Shown here in pieces: positions 8,772-17,373 of a DNA stretch of 64,000 bases. The position numbers were made by a program, and so were the translations under genes. The stretch comes from Croceimicrobium sp965279135 (GTDB lineage Bacteria > Bacteroidota > Bacteroidia > Flavobacteriales > Schleiferiaceae): the NCBI GenBank assembly GCA_965279135.1, contig OZ257133.1, positions 3,038,001 to 3,102,000 of the forward strand. Direction: 5' to 3'. Numbering within the stretch: the first letter of the stretch is position 1; every line of letters begins with the position of its first letter. Under the pieces are notes generated by a model, which saw only the letters and a program-made list of their open reading frames with translations, searched no databases and had not been told where the DNA came from.

Positions 8772-9466
8772 TGGAATTTGAGGCTTGTGTTGAATCCCTA
8801 GAAGGAGCAAGGCTTGCAAAAAAGTACGGAGCCGATCGCATCGAATTATGCAGTGCTTTGCATGAAGGAGGCCTGACTCCCGGCAATGCTCTTTTAAGAC
8901 AAATTCGTCAAAACGTGGAAATTGAGATATATACTATGATTCGGCCCGTGGCAGGCGGGTTTAAGTATAGTAATGAGGTTCTTGATTTGATGGGGATGGA
9001 AATTGCAGAAATGGCTGCTGAAGGAGCAGAGGGAGTGGTATTTGGAGTACTTGATAGTGCGGGCCATCTAGATTTAAAGTCGAATCAGAAACTGATCGAT
9101 CGAGCTAAATCTCTAAACTTGAAAACAGTTTGTCATCGGGCCTTCGACTTTACTCCGGAACCTTTTCGAGCCTTAGAAAAGCTAATCGATCTAGGCTTTG
9201 ATAGATTATTAACCTCAGGGCAAAAGCCAAAGGCGATAGAAGGATTAGCATTGATTGAAAAACTTCATTCCATCGCGAATGATCGAATTGAAATAATGGC
9301 CGGATCGGGAGTGGTTCCGGAAAACATGTCGAGGTTCATGCAATCCTCTATAGATGCTGTTCATTTTACCGTGGGCACCTTCGAGCCGACATTAGACCTT
9401 GGCATGGGAGCAAGATTAATAACAGACCCTCAAAAAGTAGCGGACCTGCTGCAATATCGGAGATGA
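8771..9466 (+). CDS. cutC: CutC family protein
   Basis: A 231-residue TIM-barrel protein of the CutC family, of normal length. Signatures include FEACVESLEGARLAKKYGAD and RIELCSALHEGGLTP at the start, the YTMIRPVAGGF segment, CHRAFDFTPEP and LTSGQKPKA. No signal peptide, so cytoplasmic. The family was named for copper homeostasis in E. coli, but later work did not support that role and the activity is uncertain. Here the gene is locked between a hexosaminidase (1-bp overlap) and a beta-mannosidase (4-bp ATGA overlap), which argues for a role in handling the sugars released by this locus. That is an inference from context. Confidence 0.9.
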   Translation: MEFEACVESLEGARLAKKYGADRIELCSALHEGGLTPGNALLRQIRQNVEIEIYTMIRPVAGGFKYSNEVLDLMGMEIAEMAAEGAEGVVFGVLDSAGHLDLKSNQKLIDRAKSLNLKTVCHRAFDFTPEPFRALEKLIDLGFDRLLTSGQKPKAIEGLALIEKLHSIANDRIEIMAGSGVVPENMSRFMQSSIDAVHFTVGTFEPTLDLGMGARLITDPQKVADLLQYRR

Positions 9467-11424
9467 GGTATTTCCTAACCATTGGTATCCTTTCTTCTTG
9501 GATGAATCTCGCCGGGCAGAAACAATTTTTACATAAAAGGTGGGAGTTTCAGCAAGTTGGTGTGGAAGCCTGGATTCTCGCTGAAGTTCCTGGAACCGTT
9601 CATCAAGATTTAATGCGTGAGGGGATAATCGAGGATATTTACTTTGAAAATAATGAGGAGAAGTATCAGTGGATTGAAAAGGAAGATTGGCAATATCGTT
9701 GTCAATTTATTCCAAACAAGAAAGGTTCTCAGCAGATAGTTTTTGAAGGTCTGGACACCTATACCTCTATTTATCTTGAGGATTCTTTAATCGGCGAAAC
9801 GAATAATATGTTTCGAACCTGGAGGTTCGACCTGGGGGAATTGGCTGAACGACAATATGATCTGAGGGTCGTATTTCATTCTCCATATCAGGTTTTAAAA
9901 GACCAGGTGAAGGCATATCCTCATAAATTACCTTCAGGATCAGAATCAGGGGACCTTAAAGTAAGCCCCTTTTGCAGAAAGGCGGCATACCATTTTGGAT
10001 GGGATTGGGCGCCGCGAATTGTAACCTGCGGAATTTTCCGATCGGTCTATTTAGTATCTAATGAGCCTCGAATAGAATCGGTATCTGCTCAGTTAAGATC
10101 GACCTACAAAAACACCGCAGCGGTGGACTTCCTAGTTCAATTTAGTGGAGATCCTGCCGGCTTAAAGCTTCGGTGGAAAAATGATCATCCAAAATATTCC
10201 TATTTCTACGTTTCGGAGAAGGACAAAGGGGAGAAGAAGATTAGCAACTTTGTAAATGATTACAAATTGTGGTGGCCAAGGGGCCATGGCATACCGCATC
10301 TTTATTCCGATACCTTGCTACTCCTTAAAGGAGATTCAATCATCCAAAGTTTCGCTTTTCGTTTTGGGCTACGTAAGGTTGAATTGGTAAATGAGGCAGA
10401 TAGTATTGGCACCTCCTTTTATTTAAAGGTTAATGGCTTGCCCGTATTCGCGAAAGGGGCAAATTACGTTCCGCAAGACGTGCTTTTACCAAGGGTCAAG
10501 CCGAAGCAGTACAAGAGTCTTTTAGTAAAGGCCGCAGAGGCAAACATGAATATGCTGCGCGTTTGGGGAGGAGGAGTTTATGAGGAGGACTATTTTTATG
10601 AGCTATGTGATAGTCTCGGACTAATGATATGGCAGGATTTTATGTTCGCCGGAACTATGTATCCAGCCGATTTGGAAGCATTCCGTAAAAATGTTGCCGC
10701 TGAAGTTCAGGACAACCTAATCCGCTTACGCAAGCACCCCTCCATAGTTTTGTGGTGCGGAAACAACGAAATAGAAGTAGCCTGGAAGAATTGGGGTTGG
10801 CAAAAACAGTTTGATTACAACCGGGAAGACTCCCTTAAGCTTATCAAGGCCTATAAAGAATTGTTTGAGGTCCAGCTTTCCGAGCTTGTTAAAAGCTTTG
10901 ACCCTGATCGCCCTTATACACCAACATCACCCTTAAGCAATTGGGGTAAAGCGGAGAACTTCAACCATTCGAGCATGCACTATTGGGGGGTGTGGCACGG
11001 TAAGGAGGACTTTGCCGACTTTGAGAAGAACGTCGGTCGATTTATGGTTGAGTATGGATTTCAGTCATTCCCGGAGCTTTCGACCCTACAAATGGTGATG
11101 GCTGATTCAAGCCTATATCTCGAATCTGTCGCAATGCGGAACCGGCAAAAAAGCTATATAGGGAATCAGGAGATTAGCAGGCAAATAGCTAATTATTGGG
11201 AAGCACCAAGCTCTTTTTCTGATTTCATTGTAAAGAGTCAAAAAACTCAGGCCAGGGCTTTAGAAATGGCTATTTCTGCTCATCGGGCTAAACAAGGCCA
11301 TTGTATGGGAAGTTTGTTGTGGCAATTAAACGATACTTGGCCAGGGCCTTCATGGAGCATAATTGACTATTACGGAAAACCAAAGCTGGCTTACGATGCA
11401 GTAAGAAAAAGCTTTGAAGATTAA
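9463..11424 (+). CDS. GH2 beta-mannosidase, short form
   Basis: A 653-residue exported enzyme expected to release beta-linked mannose, as in the Man-beta-1,4-GlcNAc core of N-glycans. It has a short signal peptide (ending LAGQ), a jelly-roll domain with the typical VPGTVHQDLMREG, an Ig-like domain, and the catalytic barrel. The acid/base is Glu436 in WCGNNEIEVAW and the nucleophile is Glu530 in MVEYGFQSFPEL; both are present. It ends soon after LWQLNDTWPGPSWS, whereas beta-mannosidases of this group are usually 820-880 residues with further Ig-like domains at the C-terminus, which are missing here. Its stop codon overlaps that of the convergent GH92 gene. Confidence 0.9.
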   Translation: MRYFLTIGILSSWMNLAGQKQFLHKRWEFQQVGVEAWILAEVPGTVHQDLMREGIIEDIYFENNEEKYQWIEKEDWQYRCQFIPNKKGSQQIVFEGLDTYTSIYLEDSLIGETNNMFRTWRFDLGELAERQYDLRVVFHSPYQVLKDQVKAYPHKLPSGSESGDLKVSPFCRKAAYHFGWDWAPRIVTCGIFRSVYLVSNEPRIESVSAQLRSTYKNTAAVDFLVQFSGDPAGLKLRWKNDHPKYSYFYVSEKDKGEKKISNFVNDYKLWWPRGHGIPHLYSDTLLLLKGDSIIQSFAFRFGLRKVELVNEADSIGTSFYLKVNGLPVFAKGANYVPQDVLLPRVKPKQYKSLLVKAAEANMNMLRVWGGGVYEEDYFYELCDSLGLMIWQDFMFAGTMYPADLEAFRKNVAAEVQDNLIRLRKHPSIVLWCGNNEIEVAWKNWGWQKQFDYNREDSLKLIKAYKELFEVQLSELVKSFDPDRPYTPTSPLSNWGKAENFNHSSMHYWGVWHGKEDFADFEKNVGRFMVEYGFQSFPELSTLQMVMADSSLYLESVAMRNRQKSYIGNQEISRQIANYWEAPSSFSDFIVKSQKTQARALEMAISAHRAKQGHCMGSLLWQLNDTWPGPSWSIIDYYGKPKLAYDAVRKSFED

Positions 11425-14327
11425 TTGAATAAGATCTCATCCATAAAAAGCCAGGAGGGCTCACCCGCGCTGATATGCCAGTCAGGCAGCGAACCATAGG
11501 CCTGGATAATAAATTTCACCTTACGGATATTTTGTCGCGTAAACTGACATCTGAAGTCTTCGGCAACAACTCCTTTCACGGTATCGGAAGTTGTAGGGCT
11601 TAATGTTTTAATCTTTGCAAAACCCTTTCCATCAGCCGATACCATTACCACGACCTTCTTAGGTAGGAAAATCCATGACTTGGTTTCTTGAAGAAACCCT
11701 ATTTGTATGCTCTCAATATTCTCACCCTTTGGTCCAAGGTCAATGTCGAGTTCTAAATCCTTGCCTTGCCATCCTTGCCAATAACCTGTTCTAAAGTCGT
11801 CCCCTCCTCTTTCTCCATCTACCAGCGAAAGGGAACCATTGGCGGTGTATTGTGGATCAGGAGGGCTGGAGTATATAACTTTTCGGTCGGTATTTACAGG
11901 CTCTAACCAAGCCCTTGCTTCACTGCTTTCCGTTTTTTCTGGTGCTCGGGCTTTCATTCTTAAGACGGTGGCCTGGCTAAGCGAAAATGGTTCGGAATAC
12001 TCTATTTCCAAATCACTAGTATCATTTAAGCTATAGGAAATTTTAGCATTGGGATCAGCGCAATGCAAATGAACCATGATCGATTTATCAGCGAGAGTTT
12101 CTTTCTTTAAATAGGGAACTGGAGTAATGGCTTTTTGGCGGATACTGCTTTTAGGGCTTTCCAATGAAGGGCCTGGTTGGGGTCCCATGGTGAAGGTCAA
12201 TTCTCCTCCTTGCATAATCATATCGTGCTCGATCCAGGACTTGGTATAGGCTTTTCCGTTCCATTCCATCGATTGAATGTAGACGTTTTCCGGCCCCTGA
12301 TTTTTACACCGAATCTTAAACTGTTGACCGTTCTCTAAATTAATGGTTGCTTGATTCACGATAGGAGAGCCAATGGCATAACTGGTCTCTCCCGGAGAAA
12401 CAGGATAAAACCCCAGGGCAGACAAAACGTACCAGGACGACATTTGACCGCAGTCTTCATTGCCAATAAGCCCATCAGGTTTATTAAGGTACATCTCCTT
12501 TAAGATGCGACGGACCATACTTTGGGTCTTTTGTGGAGCATTTAAGTAATTGTAGAGGTAAGCCATATGATGACTTGGCTCATTACCGTGGGCATATTGT
12601 CCGATTAAGCCCGTAATATCTGCCTGGTGTCTCCCAGCGGTCTCTGAGTTAGTGCTAAACAGTTCGTCTAGCTTCGCTTCAAGCTTTCTAGGTCCGCCAT
12701 GTAACTCAATTAGCCCAGAAAGATCGTGCGGAACATAGAAGGAATACTGCCAGGAATTAGCTTCAGTAAAATTGAAGTTCACCTCAGAGGGGTTAAATGG
12801 TTCATTAAACTGCTGGTTCCGCTTAGCTTGCATAAAACCATTGCCGGGATTAAAGATGTTTTTGTAATGCTGTGCATACTGATAGTAAAGGGCCGCGATG
12901 CTGTCCTCCTTTAAAGCCTTTGCGAATTGAGCAATGCACCACGCATTATAAGCATACTCCAGGTTTTTAGAGACCGACTCATGCTCTTCATTGGAGGCCA
13001 TATAGCCACTCTCCAAGAAAAAGGTCTTACCTAATTCATTGGCCTCTGCCGTTGACAGCATTGCTTCAAGAGCAAGCTGAGTGTCAAATTCATTAATGCC
13101 TTTTAAATAGGCGTCAGCGATAACAGAAACCGAGTGATAACCGATCATGCAACCCGTATAGTTGGCGGCTAACTCCCACATGGGAAGCCTAGATCCTTTT
13201 TGGTAGTGATCCAGAAAGCTGTGTATAAAGTCCAGGCTCCTTTTTTGTTGACTTATGGTAAAGAGAGGATGGGTGGCTCGATAGGTGTCCCACAAAGAAA
13301 AGATGGTGTATTGCTGATGATTTTTACTTTGATGAATTTGCATATCGGTACCGCGATAACGGCCGTCAACATCCTGAAAAAGATTGGGGTTGAGGAAGGA
13401 ATGGTACAATGCGGTGTAAAAAACCATTTCCTGATCAGGGTCTTGAAATTCTGCCTCGATCTTAGCGAGCTCCCTATTCCATTTGGCTTCAGTTTCTGCA
13501 CGCAGTTTATCAAAACTCCAATGGTCAATCTCCTCTTTTAAGTTGGCTTGAGCCCCTTTGGTTGAGACAGCGGAAATGCCGACTTTAACCAATAGTTCTT
13601 CGATGTCGTCCGTAAAGCCAAGTATAGCTTTGGAACTATCCGAATTAAATTCAATGTGCTTAGGGGTTTCAGAAAGCTCAAAATGGAAATAGAGATGTTG
13701 CTCCTGGGCCCAGGCCTTAGAAACTCGAAACCCCCCAAAGGTTTTTGCACCATAGGGTTTGAGATCATGGTTGATTAATTCATCTCGGTGTTGCAAATCA
13801 ATTACAATCGCTCTTGATCCTCCGTCATGAAACTGGTAACGATGCATTCCGGATCGTTCACTGGTGCTTAATTCTACTTCAATATCATAATCATCAAGGT
13901 GAACAGAGTAATAGCCGGCATGTGCGGTTTCTCGTAAATGACTAAAACGGCTGGCATATCCGGAATCAACGCCCAGAACTGCGCCGTTATTAAATCGGGC
14001 TTTTCCGGTAACGGGCATAAACAAAAGGTCTCCATAATCTGATATGCCGGTTCCACTCAGATGAGTGTGTGAGAAGCCATATATCACTGAGTCCGTAAAA
14101 TGATAGCCGCCACATCCATCCCAGCCCTCTAATCGCGTATCCGGACTTAACTGCATAAAGCCAAAGGGAGCTGAGGCGCCAGGATAAGTGTGACCGTGCC
14201 CACCGGTACCGATAAAAGGGTTTACTTTTTTGGCTAGATTATCATTAGGGCTTTGGCAAGTGCTTAGTAATAAGACTAAAAGAAGCCCGAAGCCAAGTTG
14301 AATTATTTTCCGTGGAGATTGTTCCAT
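11421..14327 (-). CDS. GH92 alpha-mannosidase lipoprotein with C-terminal F5/8-type domain
   Basis: A 968-residue exo-alpha-mannosidase of the Ca2+-dependent inverting family GH92. It has a lipoprotein signal (LLLVLLLSTC), the family hallmark VNPFIGTGGHGHTYPGASAP followed by FGFMQLSPDTR, and the catalytic-region motif GNEDCGQMSSWY with Glu624. After the GH92 core a chitobiase/FN3-like strand region (about 745-815) is followed by a final module (about 825-968) ending in LPDWH-x-x-AGEPSWLFMDEI, closely resembling the C-terminal module of the GH20 enzyme of this locus. It overlaps the upstream ROK kinase gene by 25 bp and probably forms an operon with it. Linkage specificity (alpha-1,2, 1,3 or 1,6) cannot be read from sequence. 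Confidence 0.93.
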   Translation of the reverse strand: MEQSPRKIIQLGFGLLLVLLLSTCQSPNDNLAKKVNPFIGTGGHGHTYPGASAPFGFMQLSPDTRLEGWDGCGGYHFTDSVIYGFSHTHLSGTGISDYGDLLFMPVTGKARFNNGAVLGVDSGYASRFSHLRETAHAGYYSVHLDDYDIEVELSTSERSGMHRYQFHDGGSRAIVIDLQHRDELINHDLKPYGAKTFGGFRVSKAWAQEQHLYFHFELSETPKHIEFNSDSSKAILGFTDDIEELLVKVGISAVSTKGAQANLKEEIDHWSFDKLRAETEAKWNRELAKIEAEFQDPDQEMVFYTALYHSFLNPNLFQDVDGRYRGTDMQIHQSKNHQQYTIFSLWDTYRATHPLFTISQQKRSLDFIHSFLDHYQKGSRLPMWELAANYTGCMIGYHSVSVIADAYLKGINEFDTQLALEAMLSTAEANELGKTFFLESGYMASNEEHESVSKNLEYAYNAWCIAQFAKALKEDSIAALYYQYAQHYKNIFNPGNGFMQAKRNQQFNEPFNPSEVNFNFTEANSWQYSFYVPHDLSGLIELHGGPRKLEAKLDELFSTNSETAGRHQADITGLIGQYAHGNEPSHHMAYLYNYLNAPQKTQSMVRRILKEMYLNKPDGLIGNEDCGQMSSWYVLSALGFYPVSPGETSYAIGSPIVNQATINLENGQQFKIRCKNQGPENVYIQSMEWNGKAYTKSWIEHDMIMQGGELTFTMGPQPGPSLESPKSSIRQKAITPVPYLKKETLADKSIMVHLHCADPNAKISYSLNDTSDLEIEYSEPFSLSQATVLRMKARAPEKTESSEARAWLEPVNTDRKVIYSSPPDPQYTANGSLSLVDGERGGDDFRTGYWQGWQGKDLELDIDLGPKGENIESIQIGFLQETKSWIFLPKKVVVMVSADGKGFAKIKTLSPTTSDTVKGVVAEDFRCQFTRQNIRKVKFIIQAYGSLPDWHISAGEPSWLFMDEILFN

Positions 14328-15262
14328 ACTAATGCTGAAGCGCCGAGAACCGCCGCATTTTGTTCTGTTAAGGCAGATATCTCGATACGAACTTTACCCT
14401 TATAGAGATAAAGAAGATAATCTTCAAAGTATCGCCTCAATGGACCAAGCAGCAAATCTCCGGCACGAGCCATCCCCCCAAAAAGGAAAATTGCTTCTGG
14501 GCTGGTAATGGCGACGGCATTTGCAAGGCTAAAAGCAAGTCGCTTTGCAGTATAGTCCAGGATTTCAATGGCCAGGGCATCACCTTGGGCACCGGCATCT
14601 CCAATATCCTTTCCGGTTAACTGGTCCGTAGGAATTTCTCGTAGCATCGAATCTCTTGATGATTTTGCGAGAATGATTTGCGCAGTCCGCAATAAGCCCG
14701 TAACCGAAGCATAAGTTTCAAGGCAGCCTTTTCTGCCACAGGCGCAGTCCCGACCATCATGAACGATAATGGTGTGCCCCAATTCTCCGGCGAAGCTATC
14801 ATGGCCGTAGACAAGTTCGCCATTACTTACAAAGCCACTGCCTACACCTGTTCCCAGGGTTACAACCATAAAGTCTTTAAGGCCCTTGGCTTTTCCAAAG
14901 ACAAACTCTCCAATAGTAGCAGCATTAGCATCATTAGTTACTGCGACGGGATAGCTAAAGTGGTTTTGGAATAAAGCGATGAGGTTTATAACTCCTTTCC
15001 AGGGAAGATTTGGCGCAAATTCGATGGTGCCTTGTTGATGATTACCATTTGGGGCGCCAATTCCGATGCCCATTATTTCATGTTCCTTTTCTAGCGCCTC
15101 TATTTCCTTTCTAATTTCTGCTGAAATAGCAGCTGCGAATAAATCCGCATCCTTGTAATCCTGGGTCTTTATGGATCCTTTAGCCAGAACCTCTCCACTT
15201 TCAGTGACAATTCCAAATGGACTGTTGGTGCCACCGATATCGATACCTATACTTAATCTCAT
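14303..15262 (-). CDS. ROK family sugar kinase
   Basis: A ROK-family protein of 319 residues from ATG 15262; an upstream ATG at 15283 would add seven residues, but family members begin just before the phosphate loop, here MRLSIGIDIGGTNSPFG. It also shows the GTGVGSGFV segment, and the zinc motif CACGRKGCLETYAS, and has no DNA-binding domain, so it is a kinase rather than a repressor. Likely substrates are glucose, mannose, N-acetylglucosamine or N-acetylmannosamine. Being upstream of and overlapping the GH92 gene, mannose or GlcNAc released by the locus are the best guesses. Cytoplasmic. Confidence 0.85.
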   Translation of the reverse strand: MRLSIGIDIGGTNSPFGIVTESGEVLAKGSIKTQDYKDADLFAAAISAEIRKEIEALEKEHEIMGIGIGAPNGNHQQGTIEFAPNLPWKGVINLIALFQNHFSYPVAVTNDANAATIGEFVFGKAKGLKDFMVVTLGTGVGSGFVSNGELVYGHDSFAGELGHTIIVHDGRDCACGRKGCLETYASVTGLLRTAQIILAKSSRDSMLREIPTDQLTGKDIGDAGAQGDALAIEILDYTAKRLAFSLANAVAITSPEAIFLFGGMARAGDLLLGPLRRYFEDYLLYLYKGKVRIEISALTEQNAAVLGASALVWNNLHGK

Positions 15263-15304
15263 AATGCTTGAGCCATGGCCCAAGATAAAAAATGTGGATT
15301 GTAA

Positions 15305-15952
15305 CTAAGATTCGTAAAAGAAAGAACTCGGATCAGGACAATTCTTTAGGTAGATAGCAGATTCATTTGCCAGGGCCACACCTGGGTAATCTCCTTTATG
15401 GCCTTCCATGTCCAAAATGAGTTGAAAGTGTAAATGGGGTGGCCAGGCTCCATTCTCTTCTTCAGATCCAAGATGACACAAAACTTCTCCAGCCTTAAAT
15501 TCCATTCCCGGCTTAAGGCTTTTAAGATCTGATAAAGCAACGTGGCCGTATAGACTATAGAAGGTATTTCCCTCTTGTTGATGTTCAAGAATTATGGTTG
15601 CACCATAATCGCCAGGATGGTCATTATAGTTAAAGGAATGAACCCGCCCATCGCAAGGTGTGAAAACCGGAGTTCCCTCTCCAGCCCAAAAGTCGATCCC
15701 TAAATGGATACAGCGGTGCCCCGAGGCGGTGTCAAAATGTTTGAATTGCTGATATACTTTTCGATTTTCTCCATAGCCACCAATTGCATAAAGACGATGT
15801 TCCTGTCGAATTCTTTGTTTCACATAGAGCCCAAGTTTTTCGCTATCGTTAATGAATTTCAAATCTGGGTTGTCTGCCGAAAGGTTAAGCTCTAGACAAG
15901 TATCGGGGTTGATTTCTAGATGGAACAGCTTGGATTGGGGCTTAGGGGTCAT
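15305..15952 (-). CDS. M23 (LytM-type) peptidase-like protein without signal peptide
   Basis: A 215-residue protein whose C-terminal two-thirds is a LytM-type beta fold. The zinc ligands His83 and Asp87 (HLGID), and His175 in HLHF are present, as is the catalytic-type His137 in SLYGHV, so it should be an active metallopeptidase or related zinc enzyme. The N-terminus (MTPKPQSKLFHLEI) has no signal peptide or lipobox, unlike normal cell-wall lytic enzymes of this family. It may therefore work in the cytoplasm or be exported by a non-standard route. It lies close to the ROK kinase and a small lipoprotein on the same strand. Confidence 0.78.
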   Translation of the reverse strand: MTPKPQSKLFHLEINPDTCLELNLSADNPDLKFINDSEKLGLYVKQRIRQEHRLYAIGGYGENRKVYQQFKHFDTASGHRCIHLGIDFWAGEGTPVFTPCDGRVHSFNYNDHPGDYGATIILEHQQEGNTFYSLYGHVALSDLKSLKPGMEFKAGEVLCHLGSEEENGAWPPHLHFQLILDMEGHKGDYPGVALANESAIYLKNCPDPSSFFYES

Positions 15953-15963
15953 TTCAATTTGCT

Positions 15964-16239
15964 TTAGGATCGTTTGCGTGATGCTCTACCGCCACTCCCT
16001 AGAGCGATAAACAGCCCGAGGATAAAACCTAGCCAATAGGGCCAACCAGTATTGTTGAGTGCGTATATACCAACATCAAAACCGAAAAGCTTAGCAAATG
16101 CGGAAAAGATAATGATGAATCCATGCCAAACACCCCAAAGAAATCCGGAAGGTTCTTCTTCCATTCCAGAGGGCACGCAGCTGCCTAGTAAAAGCAAAAC
16201 CGCAAAACCGGCAAAGACTATAGGTGCTTTTAGCTTCAT
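15964..16239 (-). CDS. Small membrane lipoprotein, unknown
   Basis: A 91-residue protein with a lipoprotein signal (FAVLLLLGSC, Cys21), followed by a hydrophobic segment (about 33-51, FLWGVWHGFIIIFSAFAKLF) and a second hydrophobic helix near the C-terminus (WPYWLGFILGLFIALG), ending in a basic tail (RASRKRS). Family not recognised. It is 11 bp from the M23-like gene on the same strand, so the two are probably cotranscribed. Confidence 0.6.
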   Translation of the reverse strand: MKLKAPIVFAGFAVLLLLGSCVPSGMEEEPSGFLWGVWHGFIIIFSAFAKLFGFDVGIYALNNTGWPYWLGFILGLFIALGSGGRASRKRS

Positions 16240-16301
16240 GGCGGAGAGGTATTGGTTATCGTAAAAAGGTACGAAATCTCTAGACTATTAAGAGCCTCAA
16301 C

Positions 16302-16709
16302 CTAGCTAAAAAAGAGTAGTAATAAGTACTTAATTGACACGGCAAGGCCGAGGGAGGCTGTGAAGTTTATCATTGTGCCTGCCAGGTAAAAGGATGCATT
16401 TTCACTCATTGCCTTTTGACGAGCGATATTCTTGGCGGCAAACACCAAGGCAAGGCCAGTAAACTGCCCAACATAGATCAAGGTGAGGATGATGATATTC
16501 TCACATTTACCGATGATTTTCCCCATACGAAGCTCCATGTTGTTTGGGTTTAAATCAAGGTGATGTTTGTCTTGGGGGTCTGAGTTTTGTTGGCTTAGTA
16601 TTAGTCGTTTCACTAAAAATGAGGTAAACCAAAAACAGAGGGGATAAGAAGCTAAAAGTATCAGTATTTCAATCCAGTGTTTAGAGGCGATGCTTTCAAT
16701 GGGGTTCAT
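16302..16709 (-). CDS. Small polytopic membrane protein paired with a SatD-like gene
   Basis: A 135-residue protein with three predicted membrane helices: about 12-34 (WIEILILLASYPLCFWFTSF), about 70-92 (IIILTLIYVGQFTGLALVFA) and about 108-134 (FYLAGTMINFTASLGLAVSI). Between helix one and two is a hydrophilic loop. No enzymatic motif is seen. The start overlaps the SatD-like gene by 14 bp, so the two are translationally coupled. In other bacteria SatD-like genes are often followed by a membrane-protein gene of the DUF3307 type; this protein occupies the same place, but I cannot place it in that family. Confidence 0.68.
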   Translation of the reverse strand: MNPIESIASKHWIEILILLASYPLCFWFTSFLVKRLILSQQNSDPQDKHHLDLNPNNMELRMGKIIGKCENIIILTLIYVGQFTGLALVFAAKNIARQKAMSENASFYLAGTMINFTASLGLAVSIKYLLLLFFS

Positions 16710-17319
16710 TTTCGAAAAGACTTAAAAGGTTTTGCTCTGCAGCAATGAGGCTATCTAACTGCATTTGCTGCATCAATTTAGAGATATATTGTTGAGACAC
16801 CTCAAGCTCTGCAGCAATTTCTTTCTGTTTCCAGCCCGACTTTATCCCCCGGTAGAGTAGCCATTGATTGGATGACCAATTGGCTCGATAGGCCAGGTTT
16901 AGTCGTAAAGCGCTGTTCAGTGTTTTTTGATTCTCTATTGATTTCAGGACGCAGTTGAAGCGCATACCGTTTTTCTTCAGGGCCGATAGTAGTTGATTAT
17001 TTTCCCACAAGGCCGGGCCTTGGAGTTCGGGAAACAGACCTTTCTCAAGGCCGAACTCGATGATTCCTTCATTTAAGATTAATCGGAACTCCAGATCTTG
17101 AAGTTTTTCTTGTAGACTTAGAACTAACCTTATAGCCGAGCCGAGATCTCTGGGAACACAACCAAAGCCGTCCCCAGCATAAATGCTGAAAGGAACTCTA
17201 AAGCACTCGGGATTCTCCTGATTTAAAGCCTCAATGTTTTCATTGAATTTTTGCCAGACATCAGGGTTAAAGTTCTTTCTTGAAGAAACGATATCGCCAT
17301 TTATTACTAAGTGATTCAC
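16696..17319 (-). CDS. SatD-like protein with C-terminal helix-turn-helix
   Basis: A 207-residue protein starting at GTG 17319. The N-terminus HLVINGDIVSSRKN and the later FSIYAGDGFGCVP match the SatD family, in which a nucleotide-cyclase-like ferredoxin fold is suspected. Residues about 155-185 (GWKQKEIAAELEVSQQYISK) form a helix-turn-helix, so the protein probably binds DNA. The conserved GDI and GD motifs may bind metal or nucleotide; this is inference. Two ACAAC-N7-GTTGT inverted repeats sit at the promoter immediately upstream, suggesting autoregulation. Its gene overlaps the membrane-protein gene downstream. Function of the SatD family is not established. Confidence 0.72.
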   Translation of the reverse strand: MNHLVINGDIVSSRKNFNPDVWQKFNENIEALNQENPECFRVPFSIYAGDGFGCVPRDLGSAIRLVLSLQEKLQDLEFRLILNEGIIEFGLEKGLFPELQGPALWENNQLLSALKKNGMRFNCVLKSIENQKTLNSALRLNLAYRANWSSNQWLLYRGIKSGWKQKEIAAELEVSQQYISKLMQQMQLDSLIAAEQNLLSLFENEPH

Positions 17320-17364
17320 ACAACAAATATAGTTGTATTTTATAAAAACAACCTATTAAGTTGT
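17320..17364 (-). promoter_or_regulatory. Promoter with two ACAAC-N7-GTTGT operators before the SatD-like gene
   Basis: Two inverted repeats of identical design, ACAAC-N7-GTTGT, occupy 17320-17336 and 17348-17364, with centres 28 bp apart. On the reverse strand the first contains TATATTTG (17324-17331), an exact TAnnTTTG -7 element, and a TTG about 17 bp further upstream lies in the second. The GTG start at 17319 follows directly, so the mRNA is leaderless or nearly so. A protein bound at both repeats would cover the whole promoter. Confidence 0.55.
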
Positions 17365-17373
17365 GTTGTGGTT

